Assembly (NCBI GenBank): GCA_902729315.2
Contig: LR746274.1
Span: 8,647,940-8,711,939 of the forward strand
DNA: 64,000 bases
Direction: 5' to 3'
Source: Spirodela intermedia
Taxonomy: Eukaryota > Streptophyta > Magnoliopsida > Alismatales > Araceae
Under the pieces are notes generated by a model. That model saw nothing but the letters and a program-made list of their open reading frames with translations, ran no database searches and had not been told where the DNA came from. Position numbers and translations under genes: made by a program. Positions within the stretch are counted from its first letter, which is position 1; each line of letters opens with the position of its first letter. Below, piece after piece: positions 1-17,000 of the stretch.

Positions 1-760
1 TCTCTCTCTCCCCCTCGCTTGAGCATATCTATAATACTTTCAATTAATTGGGTAAAAACTTTATTCCACATACTTTCATCCACCCTATCTTTTTAACATT
101 ATTCTGACCCCCACCCCCCTCCATGGTTACTAGAATGCTATGCAATGCAAGTGAACTTGTTTGGATCTCTATATCTTCACAACTTGGACCTTCTTCTCTC
201 AAGGGCACACTAGCAAAGAGAGATAGAGAATCACTACCTAAGCTTCAACCCTCCACCCAAATTCCATTATTTTTTAAAACTAGTGAGATTATAATCCTAA
301 CTTACGTATAAATAAATCAAATAATTACTAATTTAAAAAATACGCTACATATGTATACTTTTTAAAAAGTGAATTATTTGATTTTTCATATTAAAAAAAT
401 GAATTATTGTGTATAAATGGATATGTCAATATATATGGCCACTGATTGGACTTGCTAAATAGTTAAGGAGGTGTGGGGCAAGATATGTGTGCCCTGCATG
501 ATATCTTCACTCTCATCTTAGATATCTAGTGGGACAAGAAGCAAAACATGTTATGGGCAACCTTTGAGCAGTACTATTGGATGTGGGTGGCAAAGGTCAA
601 CCTTCTAGACTTGCTCTCAAGTGACATGTTAATCCTATCCAAGCTTTGTGGGTGATAGAATGGCTTTAAGTCTTTGGAGAGGTGGATCATCAGATCTTAC
701 ACAACCACTTGGAAGTCTGCTCAGAGGGATTTGATAGAACCCCTTAACTCATGGTATGAT
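1..760 (+). pseudogene. Decayed partial copy of gene 1 (exon 2, intron 2, exon 3)
   Basis: This stretch lines up with about 4110-4810 of the permuted papain-like gene downstream. The CT tract, the AT-rich intron end, the ATGCTATGCAATGCAAGTGA exon-2 region and the start of exon 3 appear in the same order. Read from about 499, the frame gives ALHDIFTLILDI, matching ALSDVFSLFTDT of the intact gene. From about 620 it gives SSDMLILSKLCG, a two-codon stop, then FKSLERWIIRSY, matching HSGDLFVLSKLRG and FETLEKWVTGSY. At least three in-frame stops and a missing segment of about 45 bases at the start of exon 3 make it non-coding. Exon 1 and exons 4-7 are absent. I infer an old local duplication upstream of the parent. 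Confidence 0.8.
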
Positions 761-1149
761 ATTGGGCTAAAACATAAGAGAAGATCAAGTGTGGACTCTT
801 GGAAGAGAAAATTCTACTTGGATATAAGGCTAAGGAAAGGGAGAAGAAACAAGAGAACACTCAGAGAGAGAGAGCATGAGAGAATTTGAGATGATCAATC
901 TCCAACTTTGCCACTAGAAGACACAACAAAACTAAGTTTTTGTGACATCTAGTGGGTCATCAGTCCATATTGACATCTGCCTCACCTTCTATCAAAGTCA
1001 ACATCTCATCTTGACAGTTGACTTCTACATGCAGCAATCAAGCTCCCCTTAAGACTCATTTTGTCCTCAGGGTGAAAATCCAAACATTATTAGTGGATGC
1101 ATTAGGTTGGCTCCCATGTGTTCTTCAAATCTAGGAGGTCCTTGCACTT

Positions 1150-2010
1150 GAGTAGGACCTTGATCCCATGTGGGTCATGCTAGATATTGAGAAACTTCAA
1201 GGATTCCATGGCCTAGTTAAGGTCATCATCTAAAACTAGTGTATGGATGGACTTAAAGGGATTGTTCCCTTTGGCGTCTTCAACTACAACACATGGAACA
1301 CATTGTGAATAGTTGAGAAGGATTGGAGGTTCAATTAATAGGCAACTAACCCAATTCATTTCAGAATTTTGAAGGGACCAAAGTAACAAGGGGCTAGCTT
1401 CTCATAAATATGTCAAGTGGGATATTTCAGTCGACATAGATGTAACTAGTGACAAATGATGCCATCTTCAATAAAGTTGAGATTGTGGCATTTGTGATCA
1501 ATTTATGCTTTCACCAAGACTTGGGCTTGTGCAAGATAGTGCCTAAGTAGGTGGCATCCCACTCTTGTTATTCCTAGTTGACTTCAGCCAGTCTTGGATG
1601 TTGTGGGCCATATCAAAGGAAATCTCCCTAACATGAGCTTGAAGGACATCCTCCTAGTAGAAGAATGTAAGTCTCATGTTGCCCCAAAATTTTGCTTGGG
1701 TGATCCACTTACACTAGTAATGGGAACGATCTCCTAGAAAATAATGAAGATATATTTCTAATTCATAGTTGACCGCCTCAATTTGACTATCAATTTGTGG
1801 GTAGTACAACAAATGTAGTCCCCTAGTTTTTGAATGATTTTCCTAACATATGCCCATAAAATATGATCTTCATCGATGAATATTTAGGTCAGAAATCCAT
1901 TTCCTTGTATGATGTCATAGATTAATATGTAGATGTTTTTTTGATATTGTGAGTAGATGTTTGAGATTTGAAAAAAATATACTTGATTAATCAACAACTA
2001 CTAGTATTGA
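1150..2010 (-). mobile_element. Degenerate Ty3/gypsy retrotransposon, integrase part of pol
   Basis: Translation of the minus strand gives integrase-like segments broken by stops and shifts. HPQIDSQIEAVNYELEIYL (about 1730-1790) corresponds to the family's HPQTDGQTE motif after the catalytic core. YEKLAPCYFGPFKIL (about 1370-1415) corresponds to the KLAPRYFGPF signature of the gypsy integrase C-terminus, and it is followed by a segment ending in IHNVF. The order on the minus strand is correct for one element. Reverse transcriptase and LTRs were not found, so this is a fragment. It is not able to move. Confidence 0.8.
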
Positions 2011-2384
2011 ACTAAAGTGTTATCAGATTTGAGAAGTGTCAAAAGGATATCCTCTCAAATTCTCTTTGAGATGGGTAGAAATTGTAGCAAATTGACTCGA
2101 GTGAGAGATTCTACTTTGTTTTGCTCACAAATGAAATGGGCTTTGATCTATTTTCTGATCAGATTCCTTATTCTAGCTCACCAAACATTTTGGTTATTCC
2201 TTCTTGTATATTCATAGGAAGCATGAGTATCCCCTAATAGTCAAGCCATTGAACCCATTGATAATTTTAGGTATAAATTGAGAATTCTTTGAAATTACTA
2301 GTCGCTGATGGTGGAGCAATAGGCCTTGATGGAGGAAATAATTAGCCCACTGCTCAAGATAATGTGATAATTCTTCACTAATAT

Positions 2385-3060
2385 TGTTGGGGCTTTAGAG
2401 CTCCAGGTGTTCGTGCAGATCAGAGATGTTGCGCGGCAAGGAGGACCAGCCGGAAGGGTAGTGCCGGAACGGCTGAGCTTCCTCTGGCTGTCTCCTTGAG
2501 GAATGAGAATCAGTTGATTTAGTAATGGAGGGAGCCCGGGGAGCTCAGCTCCTCTCAGTTCTCGGTCGCCGGGGCGGAGGCGCCGCCACGTCGTGCATCT
2601 TTTCGACAAGCCATGAGTGGATTCCTGCACATGCTTCTTCTCACCAGGACGCGAACGGCGCGGCAGGCTTGCGCGGCGTGGCAGGTGCGTGCGGCATGGC
2701 AGACTCAGGCGGCGCGCACTCCTGCTAACCGGTTCGATTCCTTCTCCACAAAGCAAGACCAGAGGGAAGGCCACGGACCGTCGTCCGCACCGCTGGAGGA
2801 AGGAGAGATTTCTTCCTTCCTCCCCCTCGGGGTAGCAAAACCGAGGGAACGAAGTAAAGAGGAAGGGATGGGGCACTGCACGCGAGGGGCTCGTCCGAAG
2901 TCTCCGGGAGAACCAGACACCAGGCAAGTCAGCCTGGACGTGAGAGCACCTGGAAGCATTGAACGAGACAAAACCCTGATGTCCCTCTCTTCCTCCACAG
3001 ATCAAAATCAACAGGAGAAGAGGCACCCAAAAAGCTGCGAGAGTCGCCAGTGACATACCT
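2385..3060. other. GC-rich block of unknown nature upstream of gene 1
   Basis: GC content rises sharply here compared with the AT-rich flanks, and several frames stay open on both strands because stop codons are rare in such sequence. The longest is 293 codons on the minus strand, low in complexity and rich in Arg, Gly and Ser, and I recognise no domain in it. The left edge begins TGTTGGGGC, a common start of plant LTRs, so a piece of an LTR element is one possibility. No matching right end or target duplication could be found. Part of it may be promoter or leader of gene 1. Confidence 0.35.
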
Positions 3061-3188
3061 GGCAAGCGCTCGCGGTCGCTCTCCGGCAGAGAATCTCCTC
3101 CCCTTCCTTCTTGTCCAAGCAAGACCCCAAGCCGGCGCCCTCTTAACCTCCGCTGCTGTTCCAATAAGGTACGCACCACCAGATCCCT

Positions 3189-3219
<31 letters not shown>

Positions 3220-3239
3220 CCTCTCCTCGATCTCTAGCT

Positions 3240-7903
<4,664 letters not shown>

Positions 7904-8001
7904 AAAGCCTCTCTCTCTCTCTCTCTCCATCTCTCTCTCTCTCTATCTGTCTATCTATCTCTCTCTCTCTTTGTTCATCTATCTCTCTCTCCCTCTATCT
8001 A

Positions 8002-8037
<36 letters not shown>

Positions 8038-8079
8038 TATCTATCTATCTCTCTCTCCATAACTGTAATCTGAAATGAC

Positions 8080-8479
8080 ATAGTGTATACATAATGCATG
8101 GATATAGGATAATGTAACATTACATGAAAATTCCAACTACATAATGAGATTTCAATGAATTATATCATTATATATATAGATATATATATATATCTCCCTC
8201 TCTCTCTCTCTCTCTCTAACTGTAGTATGAGATTGCATAGAGTATATTGACTGCCCGAATATAGGCTAATTATAACATTTCATGAAAATGCTAACTATAA
8301 TATGAAATTTGGTTAAATTATAACATAACATATATATATCCCCCCTCCTCTCTCTCTACATATGCATCTCTCTCTCTAAGTATCATCTACAATTGCATGA
8401 ATACAAGCTAATTATAACATTACATTAAAATATCAACTACTATAACATGAATTCTTGTTGCATTATACATTTTGTATGC

Positions 8480-8519
<40 letters not shown>

Positions 8520-8960
8520 AATAGTCTTATGAAATTGCATGAATACAAGCTAATTATAACATTATATGAAAATACCAAATATAATATTAAATATCAGTTA
8601 ATTATTATATCTAGCAAAATTTGACCTGTACATATAATAGATATGTAATGTATATACTAAGTGTGAATATAGGGTAGTTAAGCATATCATAAAAATACCA
8701 GGTATAATCTGAAATTTAAGTGATCTGTTGTATCTACCAAAATTAACCCATGTTTAGCATAGATGTAGTGCATACCTTGCTTGATATGGGCTAATTATAG
8801 TATTGCATAAAAATACCAACAATACTATGAAATTTCACTAAATTATTATATCTACCAAAATTTGACTTGTATACATATTGGATATATAGTGTATACCATG
8901 CATGAATACGAGCTAACTATAGCATTACGTCAAAATACCAATTATGATCTGAAATTAGAT
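8080..8960 (+). repeat. AT-rich tandem repeat downstream of gene 1
   Basis: About six diverged copies of a unit of roughly 120-160 bases follow the 3' end of gene 1. Shared words are GAATACAAGCTAATTATAAC, ATGAAAATACCAA, a TATGAAATTT word and ATATAGTGTATAC. CT or TA microsatellites are embedded in several units (8190-8217, 8340-8380, 8482-8518). No coding potential was seen. Confidence 0.7.
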
Positions 8961-9130
8961 AACTACCAGAAATCAAATGTATGGGTGCTTGTAGATATAC
9001 AATATACCTAAATATATGTACAAATAATTGAGTGAACTGGTATTTCGATAATAATAATTATTTTATTATGTTTTAAAAGTATATTATAATAAATGCTTAT
9101 TTTTCTGAGAGGCATATGCAAAATTTCAGG

Positions 9131-9159
9131 TATAAATACGTATTAGATGATGCCACGTG
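9131..9159 (+). promoter_or_regulatory. TATA box and G-box upstream of cardiolipin synthase
   Basis: TATAAATA at 9131-9138 lies about 145 bases before the chosen start codon, and the palindrome CACGTG lies at 9154-9159 inside TGCCACGTGT. A CT tract (9191-9210) follows in what would be the leader. TATA at this distance suits a leader of roughly 110-120 bases. The same ten-base G-box context recurs upstream of both NLR copies. Confidence 0.5.
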
Positions 9160-9281
9160 TATCTGGGGCACCCCCTTGCCAGAACCCTACTCTCTCTCTC
9201 TCTCTCTCTCTTACGTTGGTTCCTCTTCTTCTTGCTCTTCTCTGGTTCTCTTGGAGCAGTGATCACGAGCCATGCTCGGTA

Positions 9282-12200
9282 ATGGCGGGCTTCGGGAGCC
9301 TGCTGAGGCCCTTCCGGAGGGAATCCGCTAGGTCCCGCCTCCATTTCCACGCCGGCGCCACTCTCCTCCGTCTCCCTCCTCCTCTCCTCTCCCTGTTCAC
9401 CCCGCCGCCGTCGGTCCCGCCCGTCGCCGTCTTCCCCGATCCCTCCGCAGCGCTTCTCCGCTTCACGTCCTGTGGTTCTCGGCTGTTCTCTCCCCTGTGG
9501 AGGCGGGTGCCTTTCTCCGGGCCCCTGTTCCTGTCTTCTCCTCCGTGGAAGCTCTCGCAGGCCGCTACCCCGTTGTATTTGCAGGGGGAGGAGACCGGAT
9601 TGCGCTTGGCGAGGAAACCGGGGTTCCCGCTTAGGCTAGGGTTCAGGTCCTCTGGGAAAGTCCGAGCTGGGCTTGCGGACGCAGTTCGGTGGGTTAGACC
9701 GCCCGCAGGCGACAATGTTGTGGCGGCTGCCAGACTTGCGAGTGACGAGAGAGTTCTAAATCTTCCGAATGTGATTTCCATCAGTCGAATGGTCTCCGGC
9801 CCCGTGATAGGATGGTACGTCTATCTGTTTTCCCCAATTTTCGTCAGTTTCAGAAGAAACTGATTTTTGTCTGGGACTTGGTGCTTTTCTTGATTGGATT
9901 GAGGATTAAAATTTATGACTATGTCTCCTTGTTGAATTAATTGGTTTCCATCCTTTACGAATTTATCCCATTTATCGGGGTTAAATTCCTTATTTCAGGG
10001 AGGTGTGGAAACGGAAAATTGAGAATCAATCTGATACTTGGGTTTACCTCCGTATACAATGCTATGCTAAGCTGCATGTCCTATGAGCCTGCATTCCTTT
10101 TGCTCATCTCTAGCCTGCCCCTGCCATTGACATTGATCTTTTTCTTGCCAGTAACATGAGTGAATCCTCAATCTGTCTTGTCTCCTCCTACCCTAGACTT
10201 TTTCTCAAGCTTGGACGACGAACTCCTCCTTGAGTATCCAAGATAGTTTCGAGCCTCGAGTCCTAAAAGTCCCGTGAAACCCTAATGTTTCCACTCTAGA
10301 CTATGATGTATATCGTGTATAAATTATGGCTGAGGCAGATTCAGCGAGATGACTTGCTTGTAAGAAGATCTATGATTTCTGTGTACTCATAAAGTGTTTA
10401 TGGGCTCGACAAAGTGCAGATCCTATGTCTTATGGGAGCTTTTCCTTGTTAGTGTTGATATTACTTATCTAAGGGGAATGCTGACTGATTGTTTGAATGG
10501 CATGATCTGCGTTTGATGGCTTATTTTTTCTTTATTTTTGTATAAATTGGGATGGTTTTCGTAAAACTTCAGAAAGATGTTATCATAATGTTACCTTAAT
10601 ATTGATTAATGTCGAGTTTGGTGGTGTGAATCAGGATGACTGAATGTGCGTTGAAAATTGGATACAGTAGGCTACTTAACCTGGGAATCTATTAGAAAGT
10701 TTTATTCCTGTGCAAACTGTATTTTTTGTTTAATTTTTCACGCTGAAGGAAACTCTGGACAAAATTTTGGACTGTGGTAGAACTATCAAGAATTAGAAAT
10801 TTTTTGTGCATCTAGCGGAGAAATTTTTATGAGGTTTACTGCAGGTTGGCTTGGTGGCGAGTTCTTCTACATGACTTAGAAATAGGTGTTCTTTGGTTGG
10901 AAAGGTGTAAGAGTAGCTTAAAAAACCCATTCTGTATCTTTATTCATGTGGCAAAGTGTTAAGATCATTATAAGATTGGGGAGGAGCCACCGCCAATGGG
11001 TCAAAGGCTGAGATCCGATATGATATGTTAAAAAATGTTTTGCCGATTTTCTTCTCATATACCTCCTAAATAGTCCAGGAGGGGCCCATATTCTGATTAG
11101 GTGGCAGGGCTTTTCATTAACCGCAGTGTTCTTGGTGCAATGTTGTTTCAGTTTTAATGAATAACATCCTCGGATTCAAAAAACTCTTTGCGTTGCAGTT
11201 TACTGATTTTTGAGTATTATTGTGGATATAGTATATTAATATTGCTAATACTCGTGCAGGATGATCTTGAGCGAATGGTATATTCCTGCTTTTGTGGGGC
11301 TGGGCATCTCTGGATTGACTGATTGGGTAGGAACTGCATTACAGTCACATTTGGTCGTTCTTTCCTTCTTGGGCTCTGGCTTAGCGTTCATGTGTACGCA
11401 CATTTTCACTTATTCCCTATTATCTTGCAGTTAGATGGCTACGTTGCAAGGAAATTGAAGATTAATTCGGTGCTTGGATCATACCTCGATCCCCTGGCTG
11501 ACAAGGTGGAAGCATCTTCATTTTCTAGCCTGTGGACCATTCTCTCAGCTCCCTGGCGTCTCTCACTCCAAAAGCTATTTCTGTATTGAACTCCCCTATC
11601 TTGGTCCAACAGCTCCGTGGTTTGCTATTTCAGGTTCTAATTGGTTGTGTTGCTTTAGCTATGGTGAAGAAGGATCTTCTGCATGGTAATCGCAGAAGTC
11701 CTCAATCTTCATCTTCGAAGAATGTTTTTTTCACCCTGGTCAATTGTATTGTTGAGCCCAAAATCCTTTTTTCTATATCACTATCCACTTTCATCGAGTA
11801 ATCCCTTTCCGGGTAGACTTTTTCTCTCGGATTTGAATCCATCTCGTTGTTTTTTTCCACAGCTGGACTGGTTGAGCTCATAGTGTTCAGGGATATTGGC
11901 CTCATAGGCGGTGCAGTGTACAAAAGAGCATCCAGCATGGGCTGGGAGGTGGGATTTCTTACCATAAATAGAAGTTGTTCTTGTATGGATCTTGTTCATG
12001 CTCTCATTTTTTTTTTCCATTTTTAATGTTTGTTTAGTGGAAGAATTTATCCGATTTTGTCCATCTCGACAAGATAAGACAAGAAAAGGTGGAGCCCCTT
12101 TTTATTAGCAAGGTATTGCATTTATTTGCACTACAGATGCTTTGTTTTCTATCATTAATGAGAAAATATATTGAGTATGGATCTTGACAATTGCAGGTTA

Positions 12201-12699
12201 ACACTGTTTTCCAATTGGGTTTAGTTGCTGCCGCACTTCTTCAACCGGAATTTGGTTCAGAGCAAACCCAGTTGTACATAACTTACCTGAGGTACCAATC
12301 TCTGCATCGAATCTCATGAGTCACTGTCTTAGATAGTATCTGCTCAAGAACTCAGTGCTTTACTATAATTAGTAAGTAGCCTGTTGAGCATCTTCTGCTC
12401 TTCCGAAAACTTAAAGAGTTCATCTTTTACTCAGTCAGGAGTAAGCAAATTTAAATAATTTCTGGGCAAGTCAACTGATTGGTGCTCCTATGAGGACAGA
12501 TCTTCTCTAGGATCTCTAGACTCCGTTTTTTATTCAATCAGAACTAGAAAATCTTAAATGATTGAACCCTTTGGCTGCCTGTTCTAGTGAGATGATCCTC
12601 CTCTGCTCTCTCGTTTCTCTCTCTTGCAGTTGGTTGGTGGCCTCGACGACTGTGGCGTCGTCAGTGGCTTATGGGGCCCAGCTTCTTCGGCCAAGATAA
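9282..12699 (+). CDS. CLS: Cardiolipin synthase (CMP-forming), mitochondrial
   Basis: Eight exons: 9282-9814, 11260-11326, 11431-11505, 11634-11685, 11863-11948, 12038-12112, 12197-12291, 12630-12699, giving 350 aa. Exon 1 encodes a long Arg/Ser/Pro-rich N-terminus that fits a mitochondrial presequence. The CDP-alcohol phosphatidyltransferase signature D-x2-DG-x2-AR-x8-G-x3-D-x3-D is complete across the exon 2/3 junction ([20 protein letters not shown], then LDPLADK). Downstream segments such as [16 protein letters not shown] and SWLVASTT match the plant enzyme. The enzyme transfers a phosphatidyl group from CDP-diacylglycerol to phosphatidylglycerol in the inner mitochondrial membrane. The start was chosen at MAGFGSL, after the TATA box and CT leader. 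The frame is open further upstream, but only through the CT repeat. Confidence 0.95.
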
Positions 12700-13123
12700 G
12701 CACCCCCTGGTGATGGAGGAGAGAGAAACTCCCCCCCCCCCCTCGGTATGATGTTGCTGTTTTAGGCTGATAATGGCTGCCCATGCTGTACATAACCAGG
12801 AGCTACTGTTCCCCACTCTGTGTTTTTCTTGGGTAGTAGGGTAGAGAGTTGAAAACTAGCGTTTTAGTGAGAGAAACTTGAGAGAGACAGAAGGGGTGAG
12901 GGGCTTTCATCTTCCAAAATTACCCACATCGCCTGCAGTTCTCTTTTAGTGAGAGAAACGTGGCTGTGATGCCCTTGTAACAGGCAAGTGCTAGTCCATT
13001 TGGGTGAGAAGATAAGACAACAGTTTCAGTCAAAAGTGAGAATACCTCCAACTGTACAGACGGCAGGATTGGACTGATTACAAGGCAAGGGATGATCTTT
13101 TTCATCTAACTTACTCCACATAA

Positions 13124-13128
<5 letters not shown>

Positions 13129-13171
<43 letters not shown>
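13129..13171 (+). repeat. (TA)n(GA)n microsatellite in the Derlin 3' region
   Basis: A TA run followed by about 15 GA dinucleotides ends about 15 bases from the Derlin stop codon (13186-13188, minus strand). In the transcript it would lie in the 3'UTR as a (TC)n(TA)n tract. Confidence 0.9.
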
Positions 13172-13174
<3 letters not shown>

Positions 13175-13185
13175 TGACAACTTGA

Positions 13186-13818
13186 TCAGTCCTCATGGGG
13201 ATCATCAGGAGGGGCGGCAAACTGCATGTTGGCAGGGCGGGCGACGACGATGGGGTCATCGGCAAAGAGAGACCTGATGAAGGAGGGAGTCCTGAGAAGG
13301 CGGCGGCCTGTCATCCGGGGATAGACATCCTCGAGGAAGTAGTATGCGTGTCCAGCAAACATGCCCTGAAATAGAAAGAAAGAAAGATTGATAACCAAAA
13401 TCCAGCCGGATTTTGCATATAAATTCCTCATATTTCCAAAGTCAACGATCATTTGGAGCATGGATGGGAAAAAGGCTTTTTTTCTTGTTTAAAGATCCAT
13501 TATAATGGCCAAGGGATTGGAAGATATGAATTGCTTCCGATTTTTACGATTATCTTGGAGCAATGATGAGAAAGTGTCCTGAATTGGATGACAAAAATTA
13601 AATCGGATCTAAGAAAATGAAAAAGGGGAATTTTTTGTATCTCAGAAATATGTTGGGTTTTCAAGACAAAAATTGAGACGGATAAAGATAAAAAAAACCA
13701 TTTTCGCATGTCTTTTGTGATGGCGTTTAAACATTGATGGCAGCATTCCCTTAATTGGGATATAAAGATTCCAACAGATAGATACATTGTTAGATAGATA
13801 AATAGAGATAGAGAGAAA

Positions 13819-13896
<78 letters not shown>

Positions 13897-13947
13897 AAGA
13901 GAGAGAGAGATTGATAGATAGATATTATAGAGAGAGAGAGAGCGATG

Positions 13948-13979
<32 letters not shown>

Positions 13980-14002
13980 TTATAGAGAGAGAGAGAGCGA
14001 TG

Positions 14003-14044
<42 letters not shown>

Positions 14045-17000
14045 GAGGGAGAGAGAGGGAGAGAGAGAGAGAGAGAGAGAGAGATGAGAGAAAGAGTGTG
14101 CAGTCAAGTAAAAACACGATAAAAACAACCTTCTGCATGTTATAATTACATCAGATAAAAATTAAATACTGTTTTTTGTTGTGATTTCATGATGATCATG
14201 GACCATTGATGGGAACAAGCCCCTAGATTGGGAGATTGAAGCTACACCAGACTTCAAAAAGGAAACAATAGGGGGCATTCTTTATACACGTTATGATGGT
14301 CTTGGAGACATTAGTAGGAGGAAACTCACCAGAAGATCTATCCAGGGATTGGCACCAACAAGCACAGAGAAAGTCAGGAGGACCTGTGCCCATAAGAGGA
14401 AAACAAAAAATAAATAATCAAAGATTTGATTTTCCAGATCAAGAAAAACCATTAATTTAAAGATAAGTGTGGACCCCAAAATTCATATAGTCCAGACATA
14501 TGATTTTTTCTCCGGGCCCAGGCCTTACAAAAGCCCACTGGGTCTGGGCTCAACTCATCTGAGAGCCCTATGAAGAACTAGTGTGTGGGTTAGGTAAGAG
14601 TTTTAAGTCAGGATGAAGAATTTCTCAACAATAACTTGGCAAGATCAACATATTTGAGAAATTCGATTATTACCCATCATCTACTATTTATTGCTTCTTG
14701 AAATCATGACGTTTCATGTACTCGTTTATAGAAAGAATTGCATGCTTCCTTCAAATAAGATAATGAAGAAGATATTCAGCAATTGATTCTTCTTAGACAT
14801 CTGTGATAACCAGGTGGCACTTACCCATGGTAAATAGGCAGCTGTGAAGGTGAACAGGCCAAGGAAGCTCATGGGAGCAAAAGGATTCTGCTTGCTCCAG
14901 ACGTAGACCTAAATTAGGAAACACAGCAGCACATACTGGGATTTAAGATCAGAAGGATATAAAATAGATTTAAATGGAATGTATGGCCTGTGGGAGGATT
15001 GCATTTACTGACCATCATGAAAGTCAACGAATTGCTGAGGAAGAGGACGTTGGCAAAGGATGCTGACACATAGGGTATCATCCCGCCGAGGAACACGATC
15101 ACAGTCAAGATGGTCGCACCAAACAATAGCATATAAAAGAAATCTGCAGTCCGTCCCCGGAATGAATTCTCTTCGAGTAGCTTGCAATACCGGGCAAGGA
15201 AAAACATATGGAAGAGAAAGTCCAAGTCTGCAGATAAAAGAAGAGTTTATAACCAGTTAAAGAAAAATAGGATGAAAATGATGATCCTCTACTTGAAAAC
15301 ATTTTGAAGAGCTTTTATAAGTTGCACGATGAGAGAAACGCCAAAAAAATCAAATAAAAAAGTCAGTTGCAAAGTACCGAAAAAGGAGAAATCAATGGCA
15401 ATAATGTTTACAATGAGGAATACCATCTGATCCCCATATTTTCTTGGCCTTCTCTTGCGGAATCATTGAATGGATTCACTTCATGGTGATCCATGAATTT
15501 AATAAAATTATTTTTTTTGTATTAGTGGGATATATGATTATTTATTTAAAGCAGGTCCATGGGCCAGGTCCTAAATCCCTGCTTTGATAACCGGCTGAGA
15601 TTAAACAGGTGAACTTAGCTTCGATTCTGGATTCCAGTTTATCCAACTTTCAAGCTGGTAACAGTACCCCTATTTTTGTCAAAGGTCATTTGAGGTCAGC
15701 CATCTTCTGTTGTATGATCGAACTTCACTCTGTTAATTACCATCCTAGGACAATCCAAATCTATAATATAAAATCACAGTAACTATTGGTTAATGATGAC
15801 GTTTATTATAACATTATGAGATCAGTCAACCAATAATACTGGCTTGCCAAGGCGTCAACATCTATTGATGCCCAGAGGATTCGATATTTAGCCAAAGTAT
15901 CTATATTTCTACAAACGTTTACCTCCCCTTTCTGCATGCAGCTTCCCAAAATATCTAATTCCAAAGAATAGGGAAAACATGGGAAGAAGATTCATGTCTG
16001 CCACAAACGGAACCTAATCGAGAAATCATTTCGGGATGAACCAAAATGTCTTCGGTCTTAATCTTCCAAAGTGGCCAATCCCCCTCGTTCAATCAGTATA
16101 ACAAGAGAAGATTAGTTATGAGAAAAGGCTATCGTTCAGCTAAGACATAAAATGGTGGGAGAGGACAATAATTTTATCAAAATTCAAGAATATCTACATG
16201 TTAATATCAACCTTCGGAGAGTGCATCTCCAAGACAACTTAAAAACAAAAAGTCCAAAACCAAGAAAGCGTTCACAGAAATTGATTCATGGGAAAGGGAG
16301 AGTCAATATTTATAGGGGGGGTGGTTAATGTTGTTGCTGGAAATTTTTTGGTTAGTTTAGAAGGAAAGCAGCAATAGAAGCTTGGTGTCAAATTTAGTCA
16401 AATTTAGTTTAGGAGGAAGGCAAAACTTCTTGCTGATGATTGATCTTCTCTAGGGGAGATGTGAGTCCCAGAGATGTTTGACAACTATTTTTATCTGAAG
16501 GAAACGAGAGCACAGATTTATTGTGTGGGGGTGGGGGTGTCATATTTTTTGGTCCAAGTCTTATTCTGTTCATGTCTCAAGGCATTTGGCTCCTACATAA
16601 ATATCCCTCGAAAAAGAATTGTTGATTTAATTCTCAGAAAATGGACTAAAGATGCTTTTTTCAATAGTTAATGACATTCTTTTATTGATGCCCATTCCAA
16701 CAATAACAACACCTTTTTTCCACTACAAATCAAAATGAAAAAAAAAACTCACTAGAGTGTATGGAGAATACTCTGTGATCTTCTATTCACTTAAACAAAG
16801 TTCATTTCAATCACATTACTAAACATTATTACCTTGCACATAGTAAAATCCATATTATTCAATATAGAATATGATCTTCATAGAGTTAACCCATAAATAC
16901 TAACAACCTGAACTCAAAGGTGATAAAAACGTGACAAAGGTGGATCATGATCTCACAGAATGAAGGTTCTTTAATGATCCCTCTCGTGCAATATTCTTGA

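Noticed and set aside
2720..2735. CCGGTTCGATTCCT resembling a tRNA B-box
   Set aside because: No A-box or acceptor stem at the required distance.
2298..3179. 293-codon open frame on the minus strand
   Set aside because: It lies in a GC-rich block where several frames are open on both strands. There is no recognisable domain, a low-complexity composition and no supporting splice structure.
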